Source of the DNA: Hybos culiciformis
Taxonomy: Eukaryota; Arthropoda; Insecta; Diptera; Hybotidae
Assembly: GCA_964007475.1 (NCBI GenBank)
Contig: OZ023274.1
Span: forward strand, 98,279,322-98,343,321
Direction of reading: 5' to 3'
Length of the DNA stretch: 64,000 nucleotides
Below are positions 1 through 12,534 of this stretch, piece after piece. Each line of letters begins with the position of its first letter. The stretch's first letter is position 1. Position numbers and translations under genes: made by a program. Under the pieces are notes generated by a model that did no database searches, was not told where the DNA came from, and saw only the letters and a program-made list of their open reading frames with translations.

Positions 1-248
1 TATCTCTTAAAGAAAGAGAAATTAAAGGATAATTAACGTGAAAAATTTCCCTTTTCTTCTTTTATCTCTAAAAGAAAAAGAAATTAAAGGATAATTAACG
101 TGGAAAATTTCCCTTTTCTTCTTTTATCTCTAAAAGAAAGAGAAATTAAAGGATAATTAACGTGGAAAATTTCCCTTTTTTTCTTTTATCTCTAAAAGAA
201 AGAGAAATTAAAGTATAATTAACGTGGAAAATTTCCCTTTTTTTCTTT
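1..248. repeat. 62-bp tandem repeat array, four copies, cut by window edge
   Basis: Four head-to-tail units begin with TATCTC at 1, 63, 125 and 187, each exactly 62 bp. A fifth copy starts at 249 and decays after TATCT. Units differ by only a few substitutions, such as one G/A change in the ACGTGGAAA stretch of unit 1 and a T for C change near the 3' end of units 3 and 4. Each unit holds a purine tract, a central ATTAACGTGG core and a pyrimidine tract, so it could fold weakly on itself. The array probably extends left of the window. No coding potential was seen. It resembles a minisatellite or small satellite island. Confidence 0.93.
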
Positions 249-355
249 TATCTTTATTTTTTATTAAAAATTAGCTCTATATTCTCTCTTTGCAACTCCC
301 TCTCAAATGCACATTAAAGCAGTATACAATACATGTTAATCAAATTTGTTATACA

Positions 356-424
356 GTATACACACAAACACATAGACACTCGTCAATATAAATATGACTC
401 GTGTCTATGTGTTTGTGTGTATAC
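356..424. repeat. Near-perfect inverted repeat (hairpin, 30-bp arms)
   Basis: The arm 356-385 is the reverse complement of 395-424 with two mismatched positions. The outer 24 bp pair perfectly, and the loop is 9 nt of A/T. The arm core is the CACACAAACACATAGACAC series and its complement. As RNA it would form a long stem. It could be a foldback transposon relic, a microsatellite-derived palindrome or a small-RNA precursor. Sequence alone does not decide, and no target-site duplication is evident. Confidence 0.85.
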
Positions 425-1042
425 ACAACTCGCAATTAATAACAAATTTTCATAACATGAATTGTAATCTACTATAACAGTTTTTATTAAAATTTAAATT
501 TTTTTCATTTAGATATGATTTTTTTACTACGATTTAAGATACTATTTTTTTTAAAGTTTGAGAAAAAAATTACTTCCCAAAAATCTACATTTTCCGTTGT
601 TTAATGCGGCATTTGAAAGAATATCGAAGCTAGATAATTTTTTTTAGAAAGGAAAATATTTTTACAGTTCTCAAAATTAAAAAAAAAAAATATAATGTTT
701 ACATACAATCAAATTTTGAATACTGTACTTCAGTTATGTTATTAAGTATATTTAAATAACAAATAACTAATATTATATAATTTTCTTATAAAAGATTTAT
801 ATTTTGAAAGATTTACTTTAAACCCCTATACATATATAATTATTTTTTTTTTAACCTTTATATTTTTAAAATTAGGTCGTTAACATAAAAATATTTTTTT
901 TTTAAATGTAGGTATTTTTTTTTTTACATAGTTGAAATTTATAAAAATACCTAAAACAGTTTTCCAGTGACACATATGGGCTTGTAAAATAAATAACAAT
1001 ATCGAAACCTTTTTTTTTTATTTTTTTTTTAGGATTTTATTC
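425..1042. other. A/T-rich spacer, nothing recognised
   Basis: The stretch is dominated by homopolymer A and T runs, for example around 840-930 and 1010-1030. I see no exon-like composition, repeat family or RNA gene. Confidence 0.6.
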
Positions 1043-1610
1043 ATAGTACCCAGTTCCGGATTTACATAATGGGCAAATGGGGCAACCGCCACGGGCACAA
1101 CATTTCAAAAGGGCGCAAAATTCGTTCCGTGAATTTTCGTATCGATTTTATAGAATATTTAAAAACTATAAAAGAGCATAACTTGAACATAAATGCTTTG
1201 TATTCATTGATTAAAGAAAAAAATATGCAGGCTGTCTATCCAAATTTACAAATTATTTTAAGAATATTTTTATCAACTCCAACATCCAATTGTTCAGCAG
1301 AAAGGTCTTTTTCTGCACTGAGAAGAATAAAAACTTACTCAACCTTATGTGATGAAAAATTGAATGATTTTACGATCTTAGCAATAGAAAATAAAATGTT
1401 AGAAAAATATCGTTTGAAGAAGTTTTCGAAAAATTTGTTACAATAAAATTACGAAAAAAAATTCTAATACATTAAAAAAAAAAAGATCTATACATTAACT
1501 TTAGTAGTATTTTTTCATTTATTATAATAACTTTTGGTATGATTTATAGGGTGCAATTTTCAAAAACCGCCCAGGGCGCAAAGTTATGTAAATCCGGGCC
1601 TGATAGTACC
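1043..1610 (+). mobile_element. hAT element, internally deleted (1051-1602), with 8-bp target duplication
   Basis: The element runs 1051-1602 (552 bp). Its left terminus is CAGTTCCGGATTTACATAA. The right terminus read on the other strand is CAGGCCCGGATTTACATAA, matching at 17 of 19 positions. A perfect 8-bp direct repeat, ATAGTACC, flanks it at 1043-1050 and 1603-1610. An 8-bp duplication with CAG-type termini is the hallmark of the hAT superfamily. Subterminal GGGC/CGCC motifs occur at both ends. It encloses a transposase C-terminal remnant on the plus strand. The element is far too short to be autonomous, so it is a deletion derivative mobilised in trans. The intact duplication suggests a fairly recent insertion. 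Confidence 0.95.
1069..1446 (+). pseudogene. hAT transposase C-terminal fragment (dimerisation domain)
   Basis: An open frame of 125 codons lies inside the 552-bp hAT element. Residues about 55-110 match the hAT C-terminal dimerisation domain. YPNLQIILRIFLSTPTSNCS is followed by AERSFSALRRIK, then a downstream helix with LNDFTILAIE. This is the pattern seen in ZMYM1/ZNF862-like hAT transposases of animals. The zinc finger, RNase H-like catalytic core and insertion domain are all absent. The first 20 or so residues are translated from the terminal inverted repeat and are not transposase, so the ATG at 1069 arose by internal deletion. The frame is intact, so a small dimerisation-only peptide is conceivable, but no promoter is evident. 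Classification is firm and function doubtful. Confidence 0.88.
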
Positions 1611-4600
1611 TAAACAAAAATAAAGAAGTTTTTTTTTACGTAGTTTTTATTAATGTGTATATTTTTTGAACAAAAACAATGAAAAGTTCCAAAATAAATA
1701 TTCTTCTGTTTGATAATAATAGGACTTCAAAAAAAAAAAAAAAGGAAAAACAAAATAGCAACAATAAATATTTTCCTGCAAAAACTATACACATAAAATG
1801 ATTTTCCACAAAACAAAAAAGGAGGAAACTTTTTTTTCTCGATTTTTTTTTTTGGGTATGCAGAAGTTATGTAACTACATAGACAAAAATAAAAAAAAAG
1901 GATTAAGAAACTTTTTTTTTTCTGTGCTTTTAATAACTTGAAAGTGTTAAGAGCTCTTTTATATATTATTTCTATACTTAGTAAATAAATTAATTAAAGG
2001 GGTTTTTTTTTTCCTTCATTTACAATAAAATTATATTTAATATAATTTTAATATTATTATATAGTTTTAAAGAGGATTTTCTACTTCAATTAAATTAAGT
2101 AAATATATATAAAATAATAATTTAATGATGTGAAAATTTATCATTATTAAATATTAAATATTGCACGCACAAATATAGTTCAAATTTTATAAAATTTTAT
2201 AAAAAAAAAAAAAAATAAATGCAAATATAAATAGAAGATTATGGAAATATAATATGTTTGATGATTTTTGAAAAATAATACTTGGAAAAATTCGGAAAAT
2301 GAATGATGGATGAATCAATTATTTTATATGATTATCAACTTTATAAAGGAAACTTTAATTGGACTTAAAATGACAATTGGGGAAAAAAATCTAATTTTAA
2401 CAAGTTTATTAAATCAATTTTGAAAATTTTTTATAATGCAAAAAGAAAGAAGAAAGCTTACTCTTTTTTTTATGGTTTTGAACAGGCGTCAAATTTATGA
2501 ACATAAATTAGATATTAAGATTTCAACTAATGTATACTTGTTATGAAAAAAAAAAAGTTTCGCATTAACAAAATGTGAAAAAATGAAAATTTTTATACTT
2601 TAATTTTACGGACTGAAAATAAATATCTTTAAGCTGTTGCTGATGTATAAATGTAATATGTAATATGCATATGATGGGTAGTTATAATTGAAAATGAAAT
2701 TGAATCATATATTAAGTGATTATTTATTTACTTTATTTAAAAAAATAATAAAAAAATTTTATGTACTTTATAAGGATAAAATGTACAATGTATTCATGAT
2801 TTCTACCTCCACAAATCCTAATCCTTAATATTTCCATAATTATATTCAGTTTTCGTTGGATAAGGACAACAGAAATCATTTAAAAAAAGGGAATATTTCA
2901 TATTTTATATTTATATATGTATTGTATGTGTATTTTTTTTGTCATTTTTGGTTTAGGTTCGTAGCATTTTTTAAGTGTTTTTATTATGGTTTCTTTGGTA
3001 TTTTAAATCAGGTTGATTTAAATTTATACTTAAGAATATAAATTTAAATATATAATATCTTAAGTTGTTTGCATTAGATAGACAGGCAGTATTTATTTAT
3101 TTAAAATTTTAAAAAGTAAATGTAAGAGTTTTATTAAATAATTATACAATGTAATCTGTTGTGTATTCAATTCACATGATTTTGAAAGCTTATTAAGATT
3201 ATCTTATAAATTAAATCTTTAGAAAATGAATAAAAAATTATAAATTTTATTCAATGTTTTATAACTCCTCCAAATTATTGTTTTCATGAGTTTAATTTTC
3301 TTTTTGCCATTCATAAAACAAATTTCAGGATAAAAATATATATTTTGGAAATGTATGTATATATAAATATTGTAATCTAAAAGTTTGCTACCGTCATTTT
3401 TTTTCTCCCAAGTTTTTCAATGAAATAAAACTTTTGAATGGCATTCAAATCAAAAATCATATAATTATTATTATTATTGTTATTATTATAAGTTTTCAAA
3501 GAATATAGAAATTGAAAACAAATTGACCTTCAGGGAGGATGAAAATTTTTTATAATTTATTTATTTTTTTTTTCAAATTTATGTGAAAAATAAAATATTG
3601 CTCTTATTGATATGATTTAGCTTTTTTGTTAGGTTGTTAAAAATTTTCATCTAACGTTTAAGTTCCAGTAATGTGCAAAAGGAAACAGACAATAAAGTAT
3701 TTTTTTTGTTTTTTTTTTTCAGTTTATGGCTGAATGACTTTTTAACCAAATTATAATCGAAAATGATTTTTAAAAATTTTTTTCTGTATAATAATGAGTT
3801 TGGATAGTAATCTAAAATATTTTTTTTAATATTAATTTTAATTATTACATATACATAATAGTATGTAGATATAAAAGTACTTAAATAAGACTTATTTTCG
3901 AAATTTTCCTAAATATTTTTCAGTCTGATACTCTGATGTTATGGAAATTATTTACCTTACCTATACACTTTTTTTTTGTATCAAATTTCGTTTTGCTTTA
4001 TACTAAATTCCACAAAAAACATTATAGACGACAACACTTTGTAAATATTGTTTTAGATTTAGATTATGATAAAAAACGAAGGTAATAACATCTTTAATCA
4101 GATTTACGATCTTAAACAGGGATTCAACCGAAATCCTGTACACACATCTACTTAATTGAGTCCTCATATATAGTCTTTTGAAAAACTTGTTTGCACTAGT
4201 CGAAGGACTTATTTTCAACTTACTTTGACAGAAAAGCAAAAAAAAAAAACAAACAAAAAGGCAACACAAGATTGTTTTAGAGTCTTTCTTTGGGATTATG
4301 AAATTTTATTTTGTATGGCAAAAGATGCAATTAAGATCAATAAAAGACATCTTATTGAATAAGACTGAATTAAGTGGAAGGGTGTAATGGGTTAATGAAA
4401 ACAAAACCCTAATAGATTACAGGGAAAACATTATTTTATTGAAAAGAAAAGTTGAGGATGAAAAATAGACAATCTCAATTTTGTTAAAAAATCACAAAAT
4501 GTTTTTTTTTTAATATATTTATAAATAAACAATGTTGAAAATGTATTATTGCGGAAATTGATAAAGAAAACTTCCTGAGCTAACATTAAGCAGCTCGCAT

Positions 4601-7600
4601 ATTATATTGATACATAAAATATCAAATAATATATGTGTACAATATTTCCTTTTAAAAATTTTATTATTTTATATCCATTAAATTTTTTTTTAATATACAT
4701 AATGTACAAAGATAAGCTTTATGCACATTATATGTACGAATTTTAATCATCATTATTTTAAAAAAGATAAGTATTTTTAATATAATAACATGTTGATATC
4801 ACAGTTCTATAAATATTTAAAAATAAAAATTATTAATGAGCCGTAATGGTTATATGTCAAAATTATTTCTTTGAAATAACAAAAACATTTTAATTCATTT
4901 TCATACACATAATATCAAAGAGTTGAAATGTTTTTACTTAGGTTTGAGCTGTAACTATATACGCTTATGTGTATTAAGTATTTTAATAAATATGTTTAGT
5001 TTTTTAGAAGATTTCCTTTTATATTCTTACATTATATTCGAAGCGAATTAAGATTGGAAAGGAAAAACTAAATTAAAGGCATGTTTTACAATAAGTTTTT
5101 AAGCAATATAGTCTGGTACATAAAAATAATTTTTAAAACAAAAATTTAATAGGTAATTTGAATTTAAAATGAATATATAAAACTTTTGATAAAAAAAATT
5201 AAAATTCAAAACATTCTCTGTAATCGTATTAGATATGCATATATATTTAAACTTAAGCTATTAAGAATTTAAGAAAATATCCTCTTTGATAGAAATTTTA
5301 ATTTGAATTTCCAAAATATAAATTATATTTGTATAGTAATTGGATAACATGACATGATTTTAATGGAAATTTAACTTTTATTAGTGTAATATACATATTT
5401 GTATTTGTATAAAACTGTGTATGATACTTTAATATTAATTTTACATTATATCTTTGTTTATATTAAAAACTTAAATTGAAAAGTTTTCCTCAAACACTAC
5501 TTGACAATCCAAAAGAAATTGTAGTTATTTTTATAAGCGCGTATAAAATTAATGAATTTTTTTGTATATAATAAATTTTCGGTCCTATATAATTTGATAG
5601 TAATTTATTTCCTAGAAAAAAAAAAAAGTTTTTTTTTTTTCATTTCTGATTACGGTTTTCGGGATATGGATTAAAGATAATGCAAATAATAATAAATTAT
5701 CGGAAGCACATAAAAATGCAATAAAATAAAGTTTATTTATTTATTTATATATTTTATTTTTATTTTTATACGGAAAAAAAAAATTAGTTTCAGAGAACAA
5801 TCAATTTCAATTCAGTACAGAAACGATATAAAATTAAAATAAAATTTAGAAATCCTTTCATTACAATTGATTATTTTTATTATCTGAAGATTATGTTTCT
5901 CAGTTTTTTTTTTTACTTTTTTTATATTTTCAATTTCCACTTCATTATATTGTATTTATTGAAACATTTGTAAACTGGTGGGTGGTATATTATTGTTCCC
6001 ATTAAACGAATAAAAGAATCTATATGTGTAGACTTTATTTAACGAATGAATTTATTTATCGGCCTAAATTTTTTATTTATTATTATATGGTCGATGTAAA
6101 AGTATATTGAAATGAATAAAAAACCTAATTAATTTCTGATGTCGAAATACTCAAGTGCGTATTTTTGTATAACTACGTCCTGTAGTTATAATATTTGTTG
6201 ACGTTCAAATAAATACTATTTTTTAACTGTATCAAATAAATTGGGAATATTATTATATTGTAAGTATACTTGTTAAACAAAAAACAGATGGCAACCTTCT
6301 TATATTAGAAATTAAAAACCATCAAAAAATTAATTTCATTTAGTTTATATATAACAGGGCTGTAGAATTCATCTCCTCTAAGCCACGACGAAACAATTCA
6401 ATAATCTTTCAGTAATTTCAACTACACAGGTATTCTTAAATAATATAACAAAGAAGTAATATATTTCATAATTTTTCTTGCGTGCATATATGAATCGCTT
6501 TCAGGTTACATACGTTTATGTACTATCTACTAATAAAAATAAAAATAAATTCGAAATTTTTTGTGCAAAGATAAATTTGAAGTCCTGTAGGGTTAAAAAT
6601 TTGAAGATAAGAACAAAACTAAAATTTAAAGCTATCTTTATACTCTGTTATATTATTCGATATCAAAATTTATTAAAATGAATAATAATTTTCTTTTAAA
6701 ACCGAGAAATATTGTAAAATGATATTGCTCGTATTTTTAAAAAATTCAATTTTTATATTCCCTTATTTTTCTTATTTTCTCTAGTTCTCTGGTATATTTA
6801 TTTGATAATTTTGTATTTTGATTTTTCCATAATATTGGAGATAAGAAAGACTATACCCATATAAAATTGTATTGTATAATAATATGTGAACTTAAGTAGA
6901 AATTACTTTATTTGTATATATATTTGTATATGTTATAATATAGCTATGATAATGTATAAATTATAATGCATATAAATATGATATTTGTATATGTGCATAG
7001 TTTTTTCATAACAATATTGTGCAAAGGATGTTCTGCTATATATTTAGAATATTAACGAAATCTGTTAAAAAATGCATAAAACCATGAGAGGATTGTTAAA
7101 TCATTTCATTTAACATCTGTATGTAATTTTATGATTTTTAAATTATGTGCTCACAAAAAAAAATTATGTCAGAAGCTAAACAAAAGCATTTTAGAGTAGA
7201 TTCATAATTTTTTGAATGCCGCCAGCAAATGCAGTGGGTATATGGAAGCTGAATATAAAAAAATATATATATATATATTAAGGTTACTGAAAATGGACCA
7301 TTTTTAATGGATTTTCTTATTTTTTTAAATGCTTTATTTGTACAAAAATACATATGCGCTAAAATTTTGTAGTTGTAATTAAAGAACAATGTGAAAACTA
7401 AGTGCAGGAAAAATACTAGGATATAGGTGCCTACATAATAAAAATTTAGTAGTAAAACAACATGAAAATGAAATCTAAATCTTTTTGTAATCCTGCTATG
7501 TTTTAAAATATATAATTTCTGTTTTGTTGGATATAAAATTCCCTTTGAATACTCTATGAATGTGCTTTTAATGGGCTGGAATTAAAAGTAGTTTTGTTTT

Positions 7601-8976
7601 CATATGTATTATATTTAGCATTATTGGTCAATTTACATATTAATGTATAGAAATCAGTTTTACATTTATTCATTTCATTAACCCTCAATTTCGTTATAAA
7701 ATCACAATATATATCTAACATTTCGGTTCATGTCAAGCCAACATCGACAAAACCTGATCGAGTACATGGTAATTATAACAATATAGCCTCAATTTTAGAC
7801 AATATTTATAGTTTTATTAATTTCAAAAATTCTTCAGCACAAAATGTTCGAATTAGTCAATGAGAAAGTATGTATTTTTAAAAGTTTTCCAGACAATCAT
7901 TTGCAATCAACTTCGAATCAATGTTTACCATATATAAATATTCCATTTCCTATGTATAATACTATTATCTTGAATATCTTAAAAAAGGAATTAAATTAAC
8001 AATTTCTATGCTAGTCTAATAAAAAAAAAAAACAGAAAAAAAAAATTTGTCTCAAGGTTTTTAATTTTCTTTCAAAGATCCGGGAATTTAACTTTATTTG
8101 GATTATGAAGGAAAAACAAAAAGAATATAAAACAGGATATAAAAAAATATGTTATTTATTTTTAAGTGTATATTACTCATAACTTTTGGAAAGAGTGTTA
8201 ATTTGGTATTTTTTTTTTTTATTATATTTTTAAAAGCCATTCTAAAATTAAACTGGATTATATTTTGTTAATTAAATTCAATTCTTAAAAGAATATTATA
8301 TTCAGCATGAATTTTGGTAAGTACTAAGTAGTAGTACAAAATATTGTGAAATATTTTTTTTTTGTCATAATTCAATTAATTAAATGTGCTCATGTTTATA
8401 TAAGGAAATAATATTATTGTTATACAGACTGTTCAAAATTTATAAAAAAAAAAAAATATATATATATAAAAAATGTTTTTTTATTTTGCTTAAATTTAAA
8501 AATAAAAAATAAGTTGGTGTATAATAATGGTAACAGATGTTATTTCTTTTCATTTCATGTCGTTTTGGTTTTTAAAATAACAAATTATGTCTTTGTTTAA
8601 AGGAATGCATATATATATAAATGTTGTTTGAACATAATATAAAATAATTTTATGTAATCGGTGCATGACTTCATTATTATAATAAAAAATACATAAGTAT
8701 ACATAAGTACATAAATATTTGTATGCATAATACTTATTATGCCATTATTATTCTTTTAATTTTGTAAGACTTCTAGATTCTACATCAGCCGAGACAGAAT
8801 ACATTACAATACGCCATATTTTGCAGTTAAAAAAAGATGAAATACATACGTTTAAAATTATTCTCTCTTTTATTTGATATTTTTTTCATCCCGTCGTTAT
8901 ACGTCAAAACATAAACATTTTCTGTCTGTGCAACGCTAAAATGAAACTAAACTGGTATACCTCAAAATATTTAAAA
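1611..8976. other. A/T-rich non-coding stretch
   Basis: No exon with credible splice sites or recognisable protein was found. Simple repeats include an ATT-type run at 3461-3491 and a TTTA run at 5731-5750. On the minus strand 4003-4269 is open for 88 codons and a little richer in G+C than its surroundings. I recognise no protein there and see no repeat boundary. If the catulin model is right this is part of the intron downstream of exon 13821-14019. Confidence 0.5.
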
Positions 8977-9245
8977 TTAAAGAATCCAAAGACTTAAATC
9001 AATGAGAAATATGCACACAAATCCTAGACCGAGTTGGGATTTGATTGCACGACGAAAATACTTGCCTTTTCTTTCTTTCAAAGGACAACAAGTCCTGTAT
9101 TGCAATCTCTGAATGATGCAGCATATCATATAGAAGTTTATTGATAAATTTAATGATTTCCGATGGCAGAGAATATAATCTAGATAGTTGTGCCGGGAAG
9201 TATTTTGAATAGAATTGTGCAAAAAGGTTTCCATACTAGATTCAT
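8977..9245 (-). other. Compositional island with two overlapping open minus-strand frames, unrecognised
   Basis: This patch has visibly more G+C than its flanks. Two minus-strand frames are open: one for 85 codons from the ATG at 9234, and a second of about 70 codons between stops that includes the residues LPSEIIKFINKLLYDML. The second looks protein-like in composition. Neither matches a family I can name. It could be a decayed transposon coding fragment or a conserved non-coding element. Typical splice sites are not convincing. Confidence 0.25.
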
Positions 9246-11088
9246 GAGCTACCTACTATTTTAATTTATTTTTATTAATTAAGAGTTGAAATAATAAAAA
9301 AAAATTTTTTCATATATAAAATAAGTCTTAACTCATAAAACTCATTGTGAAAAAAAATCTGTTTTATTTTGGTCAAAAATAATGATGAACCATTTTTGGT
9401 AGAAAATGTTTTTTGTTTTTTCAGCAATTTTTTTTTTTTTTCATGATAGGAAGAAAGCTATATAGTGAGTGCTCTGAGATTTATTTTTATTCATAAATTC
9501 TTATGTACAATTAAAAATTTATAACATATATCTACTTAATAAAACATTTTTAACAAAAATATGACCTATATGTCTGGAACTTTTGAAAGAACGTAAATTT
9601 ATACTTAAAAAGATTGCTTTTTTATATTATGATGAGTTCATCAAAAAAAACATAATTTTTTTTAAATAGCAGGGTCCATAAATCACAAACTGTGTTCATT
9701 TTCACTGTCAACAAGATCCAGAATTAAAATATTAAAGTTTAAGTCTTAAAGTTTGATTTAAATGTTCACCTTAGATGTAAGCTTCAAAACTCATTCAAAT
9801 AAAGGATGCATAATGTAACCATAACCATTACATACAATACACATACCTACTCTAATTATTTTATGAACTTTTTATTATTTAACTTTACTTGCTTTATAAC
9901 TTTGGATTGGTTTCTAAATCTAAAACATTGTAGAAAAAAAATAATCAGAAAACTAATGAAAATAACTTATCTCTATACAATTCATGGGTTATCAGAAAAG
10001 TGTATATCTTTAAATTTACATTATATTGGTATTACGATTTACATTTAAAAAAAAAGTTTATTAATTAAATCTGATTCAGCGCATAGGCAATTTAAACGGA
10101 GGACAGAATATAAAATCTATAAAATATTTAATTTTTTTTTTTTATGTATTTAATTGAAATTCTTTTAAACAAGGATAATAAAATTTAGATATTAATTAAA
10201 TTATTAAATTTTATTTAAATTAAAATTGAATTATACAACATTTAGAGATAAACTTGAGATAATGATAAAAATAAAGAATTTTTTGAAATCTCTATATCTA
10301 TAGCCACATCTGGTGCAATATCATCAACAGTATAATATTTTTTGATGTACCCTATTTAATCAAAAGAGGGAAAAAATATAATAAAAAAAAAATAAAATAA
10401 ATGAAATTTATAGGATTTTTATTCTCACAATAAAAGTTTAGTAGATGTGTTTCTGAATTTTCTTTATACCATTAGGAAGCCAGTTGTTTATTGAATTTTC
10501 TCTTTTTTTATTTATATATTTTTTTTTTCAATAGAATCGTGTGTTACACAAATATGCTTAGCAAATGATAAAAATATGGTACAAGGATACATCATAGATT
10601 ATTCAATTTTCTATTATTTTAGTCTATAATGTTATAAATTACTTTTTTTTTTATGTTTAGGCACATTATTATTATTGTTTTGCTTTAATTTATTTAAAGA
10701 TTTATATGTTTACTTTTGCAGAAGCTATATTGTGGTTTTAACAAAACATAAGTATATAAAATTTTAATAGATTCTAGGTGAGAAATTATATAAGAAGATT
10801 AGGCAATAATAATGTTTTTTAACACACATTACTTTAACGAGGTGGTATTTTGTAGTTATAAATTACACTTTATATATAATAAAACTACTGAGTGCATCTT
10901 TGTTTTTTAGATAGGTATATTTATATCTGCATGGTCACCAGGCAAAATAATATTGTTAAAGCCAGTATATATAGATGTGGTATAATATGGATAACGGTAT
11001 TATAGAAGATTTTTGCTTTTAGAAATAAATAACTTGTTAAAATGAAGTAACGATTATATAGGACAAAAAAAAAAGCCAATAATTTGCA
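9246..11088. other. A/T-rich spacer, nothing recognised
   Basis: Only homopolymer runs and short A/T repeats are visible. No coding, RNA or transposon signature was found. Confidence 0.55.
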
Positions 11089-11483
11089 TTTTAAGGCACT
11101 GTCGGCTTAGGAGCGATGCAGATGTGGCAAATGCATACGGCGCCATAATTTAGGGGCGGCAAATTGACCGACATTTTTTTACGTTTTTTTAAATTTTATT
11201 TAAATAATTTAAAAAAATATTAAAAATTATAAAACGTTGTAATATATATTAATAATTTGGCTAATTTTAATACAAAATATACATAAGGCTAGTATCTATA
11301 TAAATAATAAATATTTTACATATCTTTAGCTGTTTACAAGTTTTTTCATCCATATGGTTTGAGTTTGAGCTAAATTCATATGGTTTGAGTTTGAAGCATA
11401 TAATGTAGAAATAATATTGGGGCGGAACAAATTTTTATGTGCACATATGGCGCCACAACTGTTGAGCCGGCCCTGTTTTAAGG
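11089..11483. mobile_element. Non-autonomous hAT element (11097-11475) with 8-bp target duplication
   Basis: The element is 379 bp. Its left end begins CACTGTCGGCTTAGG, and the right end read in reverse begins CAGGGCCGGCTCAAC. Both ends carry a GGCGCCAT motif and a GGGGCGG motif further in. A perfect 8-bp duplication TTTTAAGG flanks it at 11089-11096 and 11476-11483. The 8-bp duplication and the CA..G-CCGGC termini place it in hAT. The imperfect termini suggest an older copy than the other hATs here. There is no transposase coding. An open frame of 78 codons starting at 11417 runs across its right end and is not a gene. Confidence 0.9.
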
Positions 11484-12360
11484 ATATTCTGTACATAGAG
11501 GTGGATGTAGAAAAAATAATTCATTTCGATAATTCTAACAAATTTCTAACAAATATTAAAAAGGAATTTTTTTTTGTGGATTATTATACATTAAGTTTTT
11601 TTTTTTTTTTTAATATTTCCTGCACATTCATTTTTTATTGCATTGTATATTGAATACTTTTTTCTTATATATACATACATATGGACACAGATATTAGATG
11701 TGTCATGAAGAAAATCTTCATCTATAGTATTTTCATATGAAAATAAGAAAAAAAAAACTGTAAAAAATTTATTCTTTATAAATAAATATATTTCTGTTTT
11801 TATTTGAAATCAATAAAATATTAACCTTGGACTTTTCAATTCCACTTAAAAATATTTCCTATGTTATAGTTCTCAATTTATACATTAAATAAAAAAAAAA
11901 TTATAATAATTTTCATCAAACATATTTATTGTTACTAAATTTATTGAAATTTATTGATAAATTATTATTAAAATTGGAATGAAAAATCATTGAAAATCAT
12001 TGTAAATTGATATTATTAAAAAAAATTATGCAAATTATCCTTTAATAATGCACGATTAATGAATTTAGTAAATGAGTAGTATGTGTATAAATCAAATGTC
12101 AAATGTATTTAAATTGTCAATGTTTACAGCTTTTAAATTCATAATATGTTGTTATGGTATTTTTGGTTCAGCATGCAGTTTTGAAAAATATAAAGTTTAT
12201 TTTAGAATGCTAATCGGTGTAATTAATAAATCAAAAGTTATTCATTATTTTAGCCATAATTTTAAAACTTACTTGTAGCAAATAATGATAAATTAATTAG
12301 TTTATAATTATTTAGAAAAAACAAATTTTAATTATAATAAAATCTAAGAATACCGCGATA
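11484..12360. other. A/T-rich spacer, nothing recognised
   Basis: Long A and T runs dominate. An open frame at 12072-12278 on the plus strand shows no recognisable protein and ordinary local composition, so it is treated as chance. Confidence 0.5.
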
Positions 12361-12534
12361 AACCGCGAAAATTATAAAAATAAAAATAAAATACAGCCCC
12401 TTCAAATCTGATTGTTAATAACCCGCGAAAATCAAAAATGTTGAAAGCCGTGCGAAAATTATAAATTCAAAATAAAATTTAGCTCCTTCAAATCTGATCG
12501 TTACTAACCGCGAAAAGAGCAAAAAAAAAAAAAC
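12361..12534. repeat. Two-copy imperfect tandem repeat, unit about 87 bp
   Basis: Copy 1 (12361-12447) and copy 2 (12448-12534) share GCGAAAATTATAAA at an offset of 87 bp. Further on they share TTCAAATCTGAT.GTTA followed by CCGCGAAAA. The two diverge by perhaps a fifth. Additional CCGCGA motifs at 12353 and 12422 suggest a once longer array. The flank 12535-12760 stays somewhat richer in G+C, with no recognisable protein. Confidence 0.75.

Noticed and set aside
4110..4140. Minus-strand GGTTGAATCCC resembling a tRNA B box
   Set aside because: No A box at the right distance and no cloverleaf. The hairpin around it does not have T-arm geometry.
6356..6375. CAGGGCTGTAGAA resembling a hAT terminus
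   Set aside because: No partner terminus or 8-bp duplication identified.
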